From assembly GCF_902499125.1 (NCBI RefSeq), contig NZ_CABVPX010000013.1, positions 62,001-126,000 on the forward strand: a stretch of DNA of 64,000 nt, read 5' to 3'. The position numbers and the translations under genes are program-made. This DNA comes from Burkholderia arboris. GTDB lineage: Bacteria > Pseudomonadota > Gammaproteobacteria > Burkholderiales > Burkholderiaceae. Of this stretch, positions 28,342-37,703 are shown in pieces (the stretch's first letter is position 1; each line of letters begins with the position of its first letter). A model generated the notes under the pieces. The model was given only the letters and a program-made list of their open reading frames with translations. It was not told the origin of the DNA and did not search any database.

Positions 28342-29562
28342 ATGTCCACTCTCGACGCGACGGCGCCGTCCGCCGCAACCCAGGGCGATGCATCCCTTGT
28401 CAGCCTGCCGTGGGTCAAGCAACTGGTGTCGATGGACACGACGAGCCGCGTGCCGAACCTCGGCCTGATCGAAACGGTGCGCGACGCACTCGCCGCGAAA
28501 GGGATCGCGTCGACGATCACGCACGATCCGCGCGAAGGCTGGGCGAACCTGTTCGCGACCGTGCCCGCGCACGACGGCTCGACCAACGGCGGCATCGTGC
28601 TGTCGGGGCATACCGACGTCGTGCCGGTCGACGGCCAGCAATGGGACAGCAACCCGTTCGCGCCGGAAATCCGCGACGGCCGCCTGTACGGCCGCGGCAC
28701 CTGCGACATGAAGGGCTTCATCGGCACGGCCCTCGCGCTGCTGCCCGAGATGCAGGCAACCAGGCTCGCGCAGCCGATCCATTTCGCACTGTCCTACGAC
28801 GAGGAAATCGGCTGTGCGGGCGCGCCGCTGATGATCGCCGACCTCGTGAAGCGCGGCGTGCAGCCGTCCGGCTGCATCGTCGGCGAACCGACCAGCATGC
28901 GGCCGATCATCGCGCACAAGGGCATCAACGCGTACCGCTGCTGCGTACGCGGCCACGCGGCGCATTCGTCGCTGACGCCGAAGGGGCTCAACGCGATCGA
29001 GTATGCGGCGCGCCTCATCTGCCATATTCGCGACATCGCCGACCGCTTCCGCGCCGAAGGCCCGTTCGACGCACTGTACGACGTGCCGTTCACGACCGCG
29101 CAGACGAGCACGATCCAGGGCGGCAACGCGATCAACACGGTACCGGCCGAGTGCCGCTTCGACTTCGAATTCCGCAACCTGCCGACGCTCGATCCCGAGC
29201 AGATCTTCACGCGCATCGAAGCGTATGCGCGGGAAACGCTGTTGCCGCAGATGCTGCGCGAGCATCCGAACGCCGCGATCGAATTCTCGAAGATCGCCGC
29301 GGCGCCGGGCCTCGACGCGACCGAACAGGCCGCGATCACGCAGCTCGTGCGCGCGCTGACGGCCGACCAGGACAAGCGCAAGGTCGCGTACGGCACCGAG
29401 GCCGGCCTGTTCGAACGCGCGGGCATCCCGAGCGTCGTGTGCGGGCCCGGCAACATCGAGCAGGCGCACAAGCCGAACGAGTATGTCGAGCTCGCGCAGC
29501 TCGCCGGCTGCGAGCAGTTCCTGCGCAAGTTCATCCGCAGCATGTCGGTCGACGCGCACTGA
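28342..29562 (+). CDS. argE: Acetylornithine deacetylase-type M20 deacylase
   Basis: Zinc-dependent amidohydrolase of the M20/ArgE family, expected to release ornithine from N2-acetylornithine in arginine synthesis. The 406-residue protein has metal-binding motifs LSGHTDVVPVDG (His then Asp) and GRGTCDMKGF, the catalytic ALSYDEEIGCAG glutamates, and CGPGNIEQAHKPNEYV near the end. CGGAG lies before the ATG at 28342. It starts about 105 bases after mfd. Burkholderia often use the ArgJ cycle for arginine synthesis, so a broader N-acyl-amino-acid role is possible. Confidence 0.88.
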   Translation: MSTLDATAPSAATQGDASLVSLPWVKQLVSMDTTSRVPNLGLIETVRDALAAKGIASTITHDPREGWANLFATVPAHDGSTNGGIVLSGHTDVVPVDGQQWDSNPFAPEIRDGRLYGRGTCDMKGFIGTALALLPEMQATRLAQPIHFALSYDEEIGCAGAPLMIADLVKRGVQPSGCIVGEPTSMRPIIAHKGINAYRCCVRGHAAHSSLTPKGLNAIEYAARLICHIRDIADRFRAEGPFDALYDVPFTTAQTSTIQGGNAINTVPAECRFDFEFRNLPTLDPEQIFTRIEAYARETLLPQMLREHPNAAIEFSKIAAAPGLDATEQAAITQLVRALTADQDKRKVAYGTEAGLFERAGIPSVVCGPGNIEQAHKPNEYVELAQLAGCEQFLRKFIRSMSVDAH

Positions 29563-29622
29563 CTGCCTCCCGCCACGCCGGCTCGCGTGTGCGGGCCGAC
29601 CCACTCCGCCACCCGCCACGTC

Positions 29623-30642
29623 ATGTCGACTGAACAACAGGGCACGGCCCATACGACGATCGACGGCGAGCCGATTCCGACGCTCGACGAAATCGCCGCG
29701 CAGCATTTCGCTTTGTCGCCGTGGGTCGCGCGCACGCCCGTGTTCGAGCGCGCCGACCTGCCGTCCCTCGAAGGCACGCACGTCAACTTCAAGTTCGAGC
29801 TGCTGCAGGCGAGCGGCAGCTTCAAGGCGCGCGGCGCGTTCACGCACCTGCTCGCGCTCGACGAGGCGCGCAAGAACGCGGGCGTGACCTGCGTGTCGGC
29901 CGGCAATCACGCGGCGGCCGTCGCGTATGCGGCCATGCGGCTCGGCAGCAGCGCGAAGGTCGTGATGTTCCATACCGCGAGCCCGGCGCGCATCGCGCAA
30001 TGCAAGCAATACCGCGCGGAAGTGGTGCTCGCGGGCAGCGCGTCGCAGGCGTTCGATCTCGTGCGGCGCATCGAGGCCGAGGAAGGCCGCTTCTTCATCC
30101 ATCCGTTCAACGGCTATCACACGATCCTCGGCACCGCGACGCTCGGCTACGAGTGGGCGACGCAAACGCCCGACCTCGACGCGGTGATCGTGCCGATCGG
30201 CGGCGGCGGGCTCGCGGCCGGCATGGCGACCGCGTTGCGGCTCGCGAATCCGCGCGTGCACGTGTACGGCGTCGAGCCGGAAGGCGCCGACGCAATGAGC
30301 CGCAGCTTTGCGGCCAACCACACGATCAAGATGAGCGCGATGCAGACGATCGCCGATTCGCTGATGGCGCCGCATACCGAGGAATACAGCTACCAGCTGT
30401 GCCGGCGTCACGTCGACCGCATCGTCACCGTATCCGACGACGCGCTGCGCGCCGCGATGCTGTTCCTGTTCACGCACCTGAAGCTGTCGGTCGAGCCGGC
30501 CTGCGCGGCCGCGCTCGCAGCACTCCTCGGCCCGCTGCGCGAAACGCTGCAGGGCAAGCGCGTCGGCGTGCTGCTGTCGGGCACGAACACCGACCCCGGC
30601 ACGCTCGGCATGCATCTCGCGCACGCAAAACTGCAGCACTGA
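29623..30642 (+). CDS. Threonine/serine dehydratase (PLP fold type II)
   Basis: Predicted pyridoxal-phosphate enzyme of 339 residues that deaminates threonine or serine to a 2-oxo acid and ammonia. The PLP lysine is Lys68 in SGSFKARGAF; the phosphate-binding loop is GGGGLAAG, and SAGNHAAAVAYAA contacts the substrate. It lacks the C-terminal ACT-like regulatory domains of biosynthetic IlvA, so it resembles catabolic or broad-specificity dehydratases. It follows the ArgE-type gene by 60 bases and may share its transcript. Confidence 0.88.
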   Translation: MSTEQQGTAHTTIDGEPIPTLDEIAAQHFALSPWVARTPVFERADLPSLEGTHVNFKFELLQASGSFKARGAFTHLLALDEARKNAGVTCVSAGNHAAAVAYAAMRLGSSAKVVMFHTASPARIAQCKQYRAEVVLAGSASQAFDLVRRIEAEEGRFFIHPFNGYHTILGTATLGYEWATQTPDLDAVIVPIGGGGLAAGMATALRLANPRVHVYGVEPEGADAMSRSFAANHTIKMSAMQTIADSLMAPHTEEYSYQLCRRHVDRIVTVSDDALRAAMLFLFTHLKLSVEPACAAALAALLGPLRETLQGKRVGVLLSGTNTDPGTLGMHLAHAKLQH

Positions 30643-30787
30643 CCCCACATCGGGCACACGCAGGCCAACCTAGGGTTATCCCCAGATTATGTTGACAGCC
30701 CTGTTGATAACCCGCCGGACAAGCACGCAAGTGGTTGAGCGCGCAGCGTTTTGCGCGCGCGAAGGTCAATCGTCACGAAATGGGCAG

Positions 30788-31222
30788 ATGCGGCCGTTGG
30801 TCGCATGCGCGGTGGCGCTCACGCTGCTCGCCGGTTGCGCGACGGCGCCCTCGCCCGTCGCCAACGCGCAACCGGCGTCCTGCACGCAACCGGGCGAAAG
30901 CCGCATGCTCCAGGCCGACCTGCTGTTCGGGCGCGACATCACGGGGCGCGGCCCCGTCACCGATGCGGAACGCGCGGCGTTTCTCGCCGACACCGTCACG
31001 CCACGCTTTCCCGACGGCCTCACCTACTGGGACACGCACGGCCAGTGGCGCGACCGCACGACCGGCGGCGTCACGCGCGAAGACAGCTTCGTGATCCGGA
31101 TCATCGCCGACGATACGCCCGACACGCGTACGCGGCTCGCCGCGATCCGGCAAGCGTACCTGCAGCGCTTCCACCAGCAATCGGTCGGCATCACGGTCGT
31201 GCCGGCCTGCGCATCGTTCTGA
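30788..31222 (+). CDS. DUF3574 lipoprotein
   Basis: Predicted 144-residue lipoprotein. The ATG at 30788 yields a signal sequence ending in the lipobox LLAGC, so the mature protein should be lipidated. The body contains LLFGRDITGRGPVTDAERAA, TPRFPDGLTYWDTHGQWR and EDSFVIRIIA, characteristic of DUF3574. Function unknown. It follows the dehydratase by 145 bases and ends just before the bidirectional-looking hairpin at 31254. Confidence 0.83.
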   Translation: MRPLVACAVALTLLAGCATAPSPVANAQPASCTQPGESRMLQADLLFGRDITGRGPVTDAERAAFLADTVTPRFPDGLTYWDTHGQWRDRTTGGVTREDSFVIRIIADDTPDTRTRLAAIRQAYLQRFHQQSVGITVVPACASF

Positions 31223-31253
31223 CGCCCCTTCTCCCGCTGCCGGCCGTTCGCGC

Positions 31254-31280
31254 AAAAAAACGGGCGCCCGAAGGCGCCCG
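31254..31280 (-). terminator. Terminator after mrcA
   Basis: 8-bp perfect stem CGGGCGCC/GGCGCCCG (31261-31268 with 31273-31280) around a CGAA loop. On the minus strand it runs into seven T, so it ends the PBP1a transcript. Confidence 0.9.
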
Positions 31281-31307
31281 TCTCATGTCTGAAGAACAGC
31301 GTACCGC

Positions 31308-33830
31308 TTACTTGCTCTCGAACATGTCCATGATCTGCTGCTTCTCCTGCGGCGTGACAGGCGGCGGCGCAAGCCCTGCCGCGCCGGCCGAACCCAGCGC
31401 GTCGTTCGCGCTGATCGCGTTCTCGGCCGGGTTGATGTCGACGTTCGCGACGAAGCCGTTGCCCGGCGTGCGATCGGCGTAGTACAGCTCGCCGTCGATC
31501 GAGGTCAGGCCGTCCGGCATCGGCATCTGCTGCTCGGGCACGCCGTTCAGCGCGGTGCGCATGTAGTTCACCCAGATCGGCAACGCGAGCTGCGCGCCGA
31601 ATTCACGGCTGCCGAGACTCTTCGGCTGGTCGAAGCCCATCCACGCGACCGCGACGAGCGACTGCTGGTAACCGGCGAACCAGCCGTCTTTCGCGTCGTT
31701 CGTCGTACCCGTCTTGCCTTGCAGGTCGCTACGGCCCAGTGCGTTGGTACCCGCGCCCGTGCCGGCCGTCGCGACCGAGTGCAGCAGGCTGTTCATCACA
31801 TACGCGTTGCGGCCTTCGATCGTGCGCGGCGCCGTGCCGCCCGCGATCACCGGCTGAGACTTCTGCAGTGCCTGGCCGCGCGCGTCGTCGACTTCGGCGA
31901 TCAGGTACGGATCGACCTTGTAGCCGCCGTTCGCGAACACCGCATAGCCGGTCGCGAGCTGCAGCGGCGTCACGAGGCCCGCGCCGAGCGCCATCGGCAG
32001 GTACGGCGGCGTCTTCGCGGGATCGAAGCCGAAGCGCTGCGTTACGTACTGCTGCGCATACTGCGTGCCGATCGATGCGAGGATCCGGATCGACACGAGG
32101 TTCTTCGAACGCTGCAGGCCGGTGCGCATCGTCATCGGGCCGTCCGGCTGGTCGTCGTCCTTCGGCTCCCACGCGGTGCCGCCCGGTACGCTCGGCGGGA
32201 AGTACAGCGGCGCGTCGTTGATCATCGTCGCCGGCCCCATACCCTTGTCGAGCGACGCCGAGTAGATGAACGGCTTGAACGACGAGCCCGGCTGCCGCCA
32301 CGCCTGCGTCACGTGGTTGAACTTGCTCTTGTTGAAGTCGAAACCGCCGACGAGCGAGCGGATCGCGCCGTCCTGCGGGGCAATCGCGACGAGCGCGCCT
32401 TCGACCTGCGGCAGCTGCACGACCTGCCAGCCCGTCTTGCCGTCCTTCAGCACGCGCACGACCGAGCCCGGCTTGATGCGCAGCGCGTTGTTCGCGCGCG
32501 GCCCCAATGCAGCCGACACGAAGCGCAGCCCGGCCGGCCCGATCGTCGTGGTCGCACCACCGACGAACTGCACCTCGACCGCGTTCGGCGACGCCGACAG
32601 CACGACCGCCGACTGCAGGTCGCCGTTGTCCGGGTGATCGGCGAGCGCGTCGTCGATCGCCTCGTCGCGCTCGTCGCCGGCCGCAGGCAGGTTGATCGAT
32701 GCTTCCGGGCCGCGATAACCGTGGCGGCGCTCGTAGTCGAGAATGCCGCGACGCACGGCCTGGTACGCGGCCTCCTGATCGGCCGAGTTGATCGTCGTCG
32801 TGACGGTCAGCCCGCGCGTATAGGTTTCGTCCTTGTACTGCTGATACATCATCTGCCGCACCATCTCGGCGACATATTCGCCGTGCACCGCGTACTGGTT
32901 GCCCGGCGTGCGCACGTGGATCTCTTCCTTGATCGCTTCGTCGTACTGCGGCTGCGTGATGTAGCCGACCTCGAGCATGCGCTTCAGGATGTATTCCTGA
33001 CGCACCTTCGCGCGCTTCGGATTGACGACCGGGTTATACGCGGACGGCGCCTTCGGCAGCCCCGCGAGCATCGCCGCTTCCGCGAGCGTGATGTCCTTCA
33101 GGTCCTTGCCGAAATACACGCGTGCGGCGGCCGCAAAACCGTACGAACGCTGGCCGAGATAAATCTGGTTCATGTACAGCTCGAGAATCTGGTCCTTCGT
33201 CAGGGCCTTCTCGATCTTGTACGCGAGCAGCATTTCGTAGATCTTGCGCGTGTAGGTCTTTTCGCTCGACAGGAAGAAGTTGCGCGCAACCTGCATCGTG
33301 ATCGTGCTCGCACCCTGGCGCGCGCCGCCGTGCATCAGGTCGGCCACACCCGCCCGCAGGATGCCGACGAAATCGACGCCGCCGTGTTCGTAGAAGCGGT
33401 AGTCCTCGATCGCGAGCACGGCCTTCTTCATCACGTCGGGAATGTCCTGGAAGCGCACGAGGCTGCGGCGCTCCTCGCCGAATTCGCCGATCAGCACGTG
33501 ATCGGCCGTGAACACGCGCAGCGGCACCTTCGGCTGGTAGTTGGTCAGCGCATCGAGCGACGGCAGCTGCGGCGCCATCACGACCAGCGCATAGCCGACG
33601 ATCAGCGCGCCGACGATCGCCAGCGTCACGAACAGGCCGGCGAACCACAGCGCGACGCGCGAGCCGAACGTGCGACGGCGGCCCCCGCCGCCGCCGCTGC
33701 GCTGCTGCGCGCGGCGGTCGTCGTCGCGATCGTCGTCATCGGGGTAATAGGCTCCGGACGGCGAACGGCGCAGCGTGTAGTGGGGTTCGTTCCTGTCGGA
33801 AGAAGAAGGCGGTCGTTTGATAATTGGCAT
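31308..33830 (-). CDS. mrcA: Penicillin-binding protein 1A
   Basis: Bifunctional peptidoglycan synthase: it polymerises glycan strands and cross-links peptides. The 840-residue protein has a cytoplasmic N-terminal tail of about 58 residues rich in Asp, Arg and a Gly run, one membrane helix (about 60-86), a glycosyltransferase domain with catalytic Glu142 in IEDYRFYEHGG and GASTITMQVARN, an OB-like insert, and a transpeptidase domain with SSFK (near residue 512), SKN and KTGTT. It is monocistronic and divergent from pspA. A later start codon is possible given the low-complexity tail. Confidence 0.96.
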   Translation of the reverse strand: MPIIKRPPSSSDRNEPHYTLRRSPSGAYYPDDDDRDDDRRAQQRSGGGGGRRRTFGSRVALWFAGLFVTLAIVGALIVGYALVVMAPQLPSLDALTNYQPKVPLRVFTADHVLIGEFGEERRSLVRFQDIPDVMKKAVLAIEDYRFYEHGGVDFVGILRAGVADLMHGGARQGASTITMQVARNFFLSSEKTYTRKIYEMLLAYKIEKALTKDQILELYMNQIYLGQRSYGFAAAARVYFGKDLKDITLAEAAMLAGLPKAPSAYNPVVNPKRAKVRQEYILKRMLEVGYITQPQYDEAIKEEIHVRTPGNQYAVHGEYVAEMVRQMMYQQYKDETYTRGLTVTTTINSADQEAAYQAVRRGILDYERRHGYRGPEASINLPAAGDERDEAIDDALADHPDNGDLQSAVVLSASPNAVEVQFVGGATTTIGPAGLRFVSAALGPRANNALRIKPGSVVRVLKDGKTGWQVVQLPQVEGALVAIAPQDGAIRSLVGGFDFNKSKFNHVTQAWRQPGSSFKPFIYSASLDKGMGPATMINDAPLYFPPSVPGGTAWEPKDDDQPDGPMTMRTGLQRSKNLVSIRILASIGTQYAQQYVTQRFGFDPAKTPPYLPMALGAGLVTPLQLATGYAVFANGGYKVDPYLIAEVDDARGQALQKSQPVIAGGTAPRTIEGRNAYVMNSLLHSVATAGTGAGTNALGRSDLQGKTGTTNDAKDGWFAGYQQSLVAVAWMGFDQPKSLGSREFGAQLALPIWVNYMRTALNGVPEQQMPMPDGLTSIDGELYYADRTPGNGFVANVDINPAENAISANDALGSAGAAGLAPPPVTPQEKQQIMDMFESK

Positions 33831-34273
33831 GTCGGAATGGCGGGCGTACGTGGCGCCCTCGGACGCATGCGGAAATGCAAGCGGATGAATCAGATTGAGT
33901 GCATCGAGATGCGGCTGTCACGTCGACAGACCCCGCCGCGCGGCGATCCGTTCCCGCGACGTGACAGCGCATTTTAATGAAATCGACCGGGTGCCTTCGC
34001 GATTTTTTGTAAAAATTCCCGCAATGCCGTGATTTGCGGAACGTATTGTCGGCATCCTCGGCCTATGATGGACACGCAATATCGCGCGTTACCGATTCTT
34101 TCTTTCAATTGCGAAAGGTTCGGCATCCCGATACACGCGCCGCTTGAACTCTCGCGTTTAAGCCGTATTTAAGTGAGCCGGTGGTCTAATATTCACCGGC
34201 TCACGCGGGTCGGAACCGGCCCGCAGCGGGCACTGCCGCGGTCACGCGGCGCCTATCAACCACGGAGGATTTC
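33831..34273. promoter_or_regulatory. 443-base divergent control region mrcA / pspA
   Basis: Gene-free interval. For pspA a promoter TTGAAC (34144-34149)-N16-TATTTA (34166-34171) is plausible. A perfect 11-bp inverted repeat starts two bases later, as listed separately. I see no clear sigma-54 -24/-12 pair of the kind that controls pspA in enterics. The AT-rich stretch around 33990-34070 may carry the mrcA promoter. Confidence 0.45.
34173..34204. repeat. Perfect 11-bp inverted repeat before pspA
   Basis: GTGAGCCGGTG (34173-34183) and CACCGGCTCAC (34194-34204) with a 10-base AT-rich loop. There is no T run after it. It lies at or just after the proposed pspA transcription start, so it may be an operator or a 5' UTR stem-loop. 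Confidence 0.7.
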
Positions 34274-34954
34274 ATGTCGCTTTTCGACTCTGTTTCGCGC
34301 ACGATCAAAGGCCTGCTGAACGATGCGGCCGATTCGGTACAGGATCCGTCGCGCGACGCACGGCAGATCGTGCGGGAGCTCGACGACAGCATCGGCCGTG
34401 CCGAGAATTCGCTGATCGAGATCGAGGCACAGGTCGCGACCCAGCGCAGCAAGCGCGATGCGGCCGACGACAAGGTGAAGAAGTACGAGGACGGCGCGAA
34501 GCGCGCGCTGCAGTCCGGCGACGAAGCGCTCGCCCGCGAGGCCCTCGCCGCGCAGTCGAACGCGGAAGCCGAGCGCGATGCGCTCGCGGCCGAGCTGACG
34601 ACGCTCGAGCCGTCGGTCGACAAGCTGAAGGGGCAGATCGCCGACATGCGCCAGCGCCGCAACGACCTGAATGCGCGCTCGAACATCCTGCAGGCCAAGC
34701 AGGAAATCGCGCAGGCGAAGGATGTCGCAGCGAGCGCGCTGGGCGGCATCGGCGGCAAGAACCTGTCCGAGGATTTCCAGAAGCTCGAGGACAAGGTCGC
34801 GCTGCAGAACGCCCGCTCGGACGCCCGCCTGAATTCGGCCGACACGTCGAGCGGCAAGGCGCTCGACGACAAGCTCGCCGCGCTGAACAAGGGCCCCTCG
34901 GTCGAGGATCGCCTCGCCGCGCTGAAGAAGCAGCTCGATACGCCCGCGCAGTAA
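34274..34954 (+). CDS. pspA: PspA/IM30 family membrane-stress protein
   Basis: Peripheral inner-membrane protein of the phage-shock/ESCRT-III-like family that stabilises membranes under stress. The 226-residue product is almost wholly helical with long coiled coils, beginning MSLFDSVSRTIKGLLNDAAD, where the amphipathic N-terminal helix sits. The family segment DARQIVRELDDSIGRAENSL is seen at about residue 28. No pspBC or pspF lies nearby. A TPR membrane protein follows after 84 bases and probably shares the transcript. Confidence 0.9.
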   Translation: MSLFDSVSRTIKGLLNDAADSVQDPSRDARQIVRELDDSIGRAENSLIEIEAQVATQRSKRDAADDKVKKYEDGAKRALQSGDEALAREALAAQSNAEAERDALAAELTTLEPSVDKLKGQIADMRQRRNDLNARSNILQAKQEIAQAKDVAASALGGIGGKNLSEDFQKLEDKVALQNARSDARLNSADTSSGKALDDKLAALNKGPSVEDRLAALKKQLDTPAQ

Positions 34955-35038
34955 CGGCCACTGCGGGCAACCGCGCCGCGCCCGGGCGCGCGGCGCGAAC
35001 CGATCGTCAGGAGACGGGCCCCGGTGCCCGGTTCGACC

Positions 35039-36202
35039 ATGAAGAAATCTCTCGCCGCACTCGGCCTCTCGCTGATGGTGCTGTCGTCCGCCGCGTTTGC
35101 GGTGCCGTCGTTGCAGCAGGTCGAGCAATCGATCGCGCAGCGCAACTGGCAGCAAGCCGACACGCAGTTGTCGCAAGTCATCGACGCCCATCCGAACAAC
35201 GCGCATGCGCGCTACCTGTATGCGCAGGTGCTGGACCGTGAAGGCCGCGCGTCCGACGCGCTCGCGCAACTGCAGCAGGCGAAAACGCTCGATCCGCAAC
35301 TGCGCTTCACCGACGCGTCGCACTTCGCGCAGACCGAGTCGCGCATTCGCGCCGACGCCGCGCGCGTGAGCGGCAACGCGCCGTCCGCCACGCAGGCCGG
35401 CACGCTGCAATCGTCGCTCGCGCCCGCCGTACCGGCTGAAAAACACGGTCCGTCGACCGGCATGTGGATCGGCCTCGGGCTGATCGTCGCGATCGTCGCG
35501 CTGGTGCTGCGCTGGACGCTGCGGCGCGCACGCACGGCCGACGACGGCCGTGCCGACGACGAACGCCGCACGCAGCTCAAGCGCGCGACCGACGTGCTGA
35601 ACGACATCCGTCCGCTGAAACTCGACGCGAAGCTGTCGACGGCGCCCGGCGCCGCGGCGCTGCTGGGCGAAATCGAGGCGGTCGAGACCGACGCGCGCAC
35701 GCTCGTCGAGGCGCTGTCGAACGGCAAGAATCCGGTGCCGCCGTATCGCGTCGACGAGCTCGAACAGCGCCATGCGAGCGTGAAGGCCCGTGTCGAGGGC
35801 CGCCCCGACCCGGCCGCGCAACCCGCAGCGCCGGCGAACGGCAGCGGCTCCGTGTACGCGCAGGAAGCCGATCGCATGACGGGCGCGCAGGGCCAGCCCT
35901 ACCCGCCACAACCCTATCCGCAACAGCAGCCGCCCGTCGTGATCCAGCAAGGCGGCGGTTTCGGCGGCGGGATGGGCGGGCTGCTGACCGGCGTGCTGCT
36001 CGGCGAGGCGATGTCGGGCGGCCGCGAGCGCGTGGTCGAGCGCGACGTGATCGTCGACGGCGAGCGCCGCCGGCAGGAAGCCGACCCGGGCTTCGACCTC
36101 GGCCGCGGCGACGCGTCGAACTGGAGCGACGGCAACGGCGGAGGCGGCGGCGGCATGGACCTCGGCAGCAACGACGACGGCTGGACCGACGACAACACCT
36201 GA
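35039..36202 (+). CDS. TPR-repeat protein with membrane helix and Gly-rich tail
   Basis: Predicted 387-residue envelope protein of unknown function. It starts with a signal peptide ([20 protein letters not shown]), then one to two TPR-like helical pairs ([20 protein letters not shown] and [20 protein letters not shown]). A membrane helix lies at about residues 141-159 ([19 protein letters not shown]), followed by a charged helical cytoplasmic region, a Pro/Gln-rich linker and a Gly/Asp-rich C-terminus. It follows pspA closely, which suggests that it acts with PspA at the membrane; this is inference. Confidence 0.8.
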   Translation: MKKSLAALGLSLMVLSSAAFAVPSLQQVEQSIAQRNWQQADTQLSQVIDAHPNNAHARYLYAQVLDREGRASDALAQLQQAKTLDPQLRFTDASHFAQTESRIRADAARVSGNAPSATQAGTLQSSLAPAVPAEKHGPSTGMWIGLGLIVAIVALVLRWTLRRARTADDGRADDERRTQLKRATDVLNDIRPLKLDAKLSTAPGAAALLGEIEAVETDARTLVEALSNGKNPVPPYRVDELEQRHASVKARVEGRPDPAAQPAAPANGSGSVYAQEADRMTGAQGQPYPPQPYPQQQPPVVIQQGGGFGGGMGGLLTGVLLGEAMSGGRERVVERDVIVDGERRRQEADPGFDLGRGDASNWSDGNGGGGGGMDLGSNDDGWTDDNT

Positions 36203-36425
36203 CCCTGCGCAGCGCGTCGCCACGCGCTGCCACGCACGCCACGCTCCCCTGCCTGGCCGGCCGCGCCGACGCGCGGATTTGTCAATCATTTCAAGATGGA
36301 CTACCGGCAATGGGGAGCGTTCGCTATCATGCGGCCATCGGCGTGCCACCGACCCTCATTCGACGCAATGCAATCCCGCGCGTCGCGGCACGCTTCCCCT
36401 CGCCCCAACCAGGAGAAAGCCGCTC

Positions 36426-36857
36426 ATGAGCATCATCAAGGAATTCAAGGAGTTCGCCGTCAAGGGCAACGTGATGGATCTCGCCGTCGGCGTGATCATC
36501 GGCGGCGCGTTCTCGAAGATCGTCGATTCGGTCGTGAAAGATCTCATCATGCCGGTCATCGGTGTGCTGACCGGCGGTCTGGATTTCTCGAACAAGTTCG
36601 TTCTGCTCGGCACCATCCCCCCGACGTTCAAGGGTAATCCCGATTCGTTCAAGGACCTGCAGGCCGCGGGCGTCGCCGCATTCGGTTACGGCTCGTTCAT
36701 CACCGTGGCGATCAATTTCGTCATCCTCGCGTTCATCATTTTCCTGATGGTGAAATTCATCAACAAGCTGCGCAAGCCGGACGAAGCCGCGCCGGCCGCG
36801 ACGCCGGAAGACACCGTGCTGCTGCGCGAGATCCGCGATTCGCTGAAGCAGCGCTGA
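36426..36857 (+). CDS. mscL: MscL large-conductance mechanosensitive channel
   Basis: Homopentameric inner-membrane channel that opens under membrane tension to release solutes during osmotic downshock. The 143-residue protein shows the N-terminal amphipathic helix [20 protein letters not shown], pore helix TM1 ([20 protein letters not shown]), a periplasmic loop, TM2 ([20 protein letters not shown]) and a charged C-terminal bundle. An AGGAG-like site lies before the ATG at 36426. A terminator follows directly. Confidence 0.97.
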   Translation: MSIIKEFKEFAVKGNVMDLAVGVIIGGAFSKIVDSVVKDLIMPVIGVLTGGLDFSNKFVLLGTIPPTFKGNPDSFKDLQAAGVAAFGYGSFITVAINFVILAFIIFLMVKFINKLRKPDEAAPAATPEDTVLLREIRDSLKQR

Positions 36858-36879
36858 TCGCCGCGCGCTCCGCCCGCCA

Positions 36880-36904
36880 GGCCCGCCGCGTGCGGGCCTT
36901 TTTA
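36880..36904 (+). terminator. Terminator after mscL
   Basis: 7-bp stem GGCCCGC/GCGGGCC (36880-36886 with 36892-36898) followed by five to six T on the plus strand, 22 bases after the mscL stop codon. Confidence 0.9.
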
Positions 36905-37145
36905 TTGCGCGCGCGATGCGCCGCCGCAAGCGGCCCATCTCACTTTTTTGTGACGGGCGAATGCACGCGCGGGAAAAGCAGGTCTATGATGGAGACTAAA
37001 CGACAGTACGGGCGCCAAGACGCTGGCTGTGTCGATCAAGGCGAGCAGGTCGACGGGAGACATTGATCGTCGTACTGCACGAATGCAGCATTTTCGTGTG
37101 CTATAAAGGATCGACATGCGGCGTACATAGCCGGGAGTGGGTCGC

Positions 37146-37637
37146 ATGAAAGTGCCGCATTTCTTGCAATTGTTTTTGAGGCGAGTGTTTATGTCCTTCC
37201 CGAAAAAACGTCGGCGTGCGCAGCAAGATGGCCAGGAGTCATTCCTCGCGGTCTTGCGCCACTCGAAACCGTTTGCTCAACTCGACACCAAGATTGCCCG
37301 CGCCCGTGCGCAGGACGAACCCGTCCTGTATGCGCACGTGCTGCCCGGTCTCGACGTGCTCCTGTGCAGCGTGCGCGGCGCCCAGCCGCCCTATCCGGCG
37401 ATCGCCGAGCTGCGCAAGCGCTGCATCGAATCGATCGCCAACGCACTCGAGCAACCGCTCGACGGTCTCGAGAACGGCGGCTACTGGTACGAAGCGAACG
37501 GCTTCGGCTTCCTCGTATTCGCAAGCCGTGCGCGCGCGCGCATCCTGCCCGAGTTTGGTGCAGGCACGAAGGCAAGCCTGCGCGGCGGCCTCGGCCGCCA
37601 GAACGCCGGCGACACGACACCTCGCTCGCTCGGCTGA
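37146..37637 (+). CDS. Hypothetical protein, 163 residues
   Basis: Unrecognised cytoplasmic protein. The ATG at 37146 has GGGAG about nine bases upstream; an internal ATG at 37191 (MSFPKKRRRAQQ) would give a soluble protein without the hydrophobic start and is a fair alternative. The core (DTKIARARAQDEPVLYAHVL, ENGGYWYEANGFGFLVFASR) looks like a mixed alpha/beta domain, and the tail is Gly/Arg rich and probably disordered. It is monocistronic, with an 11-bp hairpin after it. No function can be named. Confidence 0.7.
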   Translation: MKVPHFLQLFLRRVFMSFPKKRRRAQQDGQESFLAVLRHSKPFAQLDTKIARARAQDEPVLYAHVLPGLDVLLCSVRGAQPPYPAIAELRKRCIESIANALEQPLDGLENGGYWYEANGFGFLVFASRARARILPEFGAGTKASLRGGLGRQNAGDTTPRSLG

Positions 37638-37647
37638 TCCGCCTGCC

Positions 37648-37673
37648 ATTCGATGGGCCGCCTCCGGGCGGCC
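37648..37673. terminator. Hairpin between convergent genes
   Basis: Perfect 11-bp stem GATGGGCCGCC/GGCGGCCCATC with a TCCG tetraloop. There is no T tract on either side, so it may be an inefficient terminator or a transcript-end stabiliser for the flanking convergent genes. Confidence 0.5.
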
Positions 37674-37703
37674 CATCTGCCATTCACGTGCCCCGCTTGT
37701 GCG

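Noticed and set aside
24796-30657. A 1,953-codon open frame on the minus strand opposite mfd, the ArgE-type gene and the dehydratase.
   Set aside because: Antisense shadow of GC-rich genes with clear domains on the plus strand; the translation is an Arg/Ala/Val/Asp-rich string without family features and crosses three genes.
33990-34200. Sigma-54 promoter for pspA, as in enteric bacteria.
   Set aside because: No TGGCAC-N5-TTGC match was found upstream of the gene.
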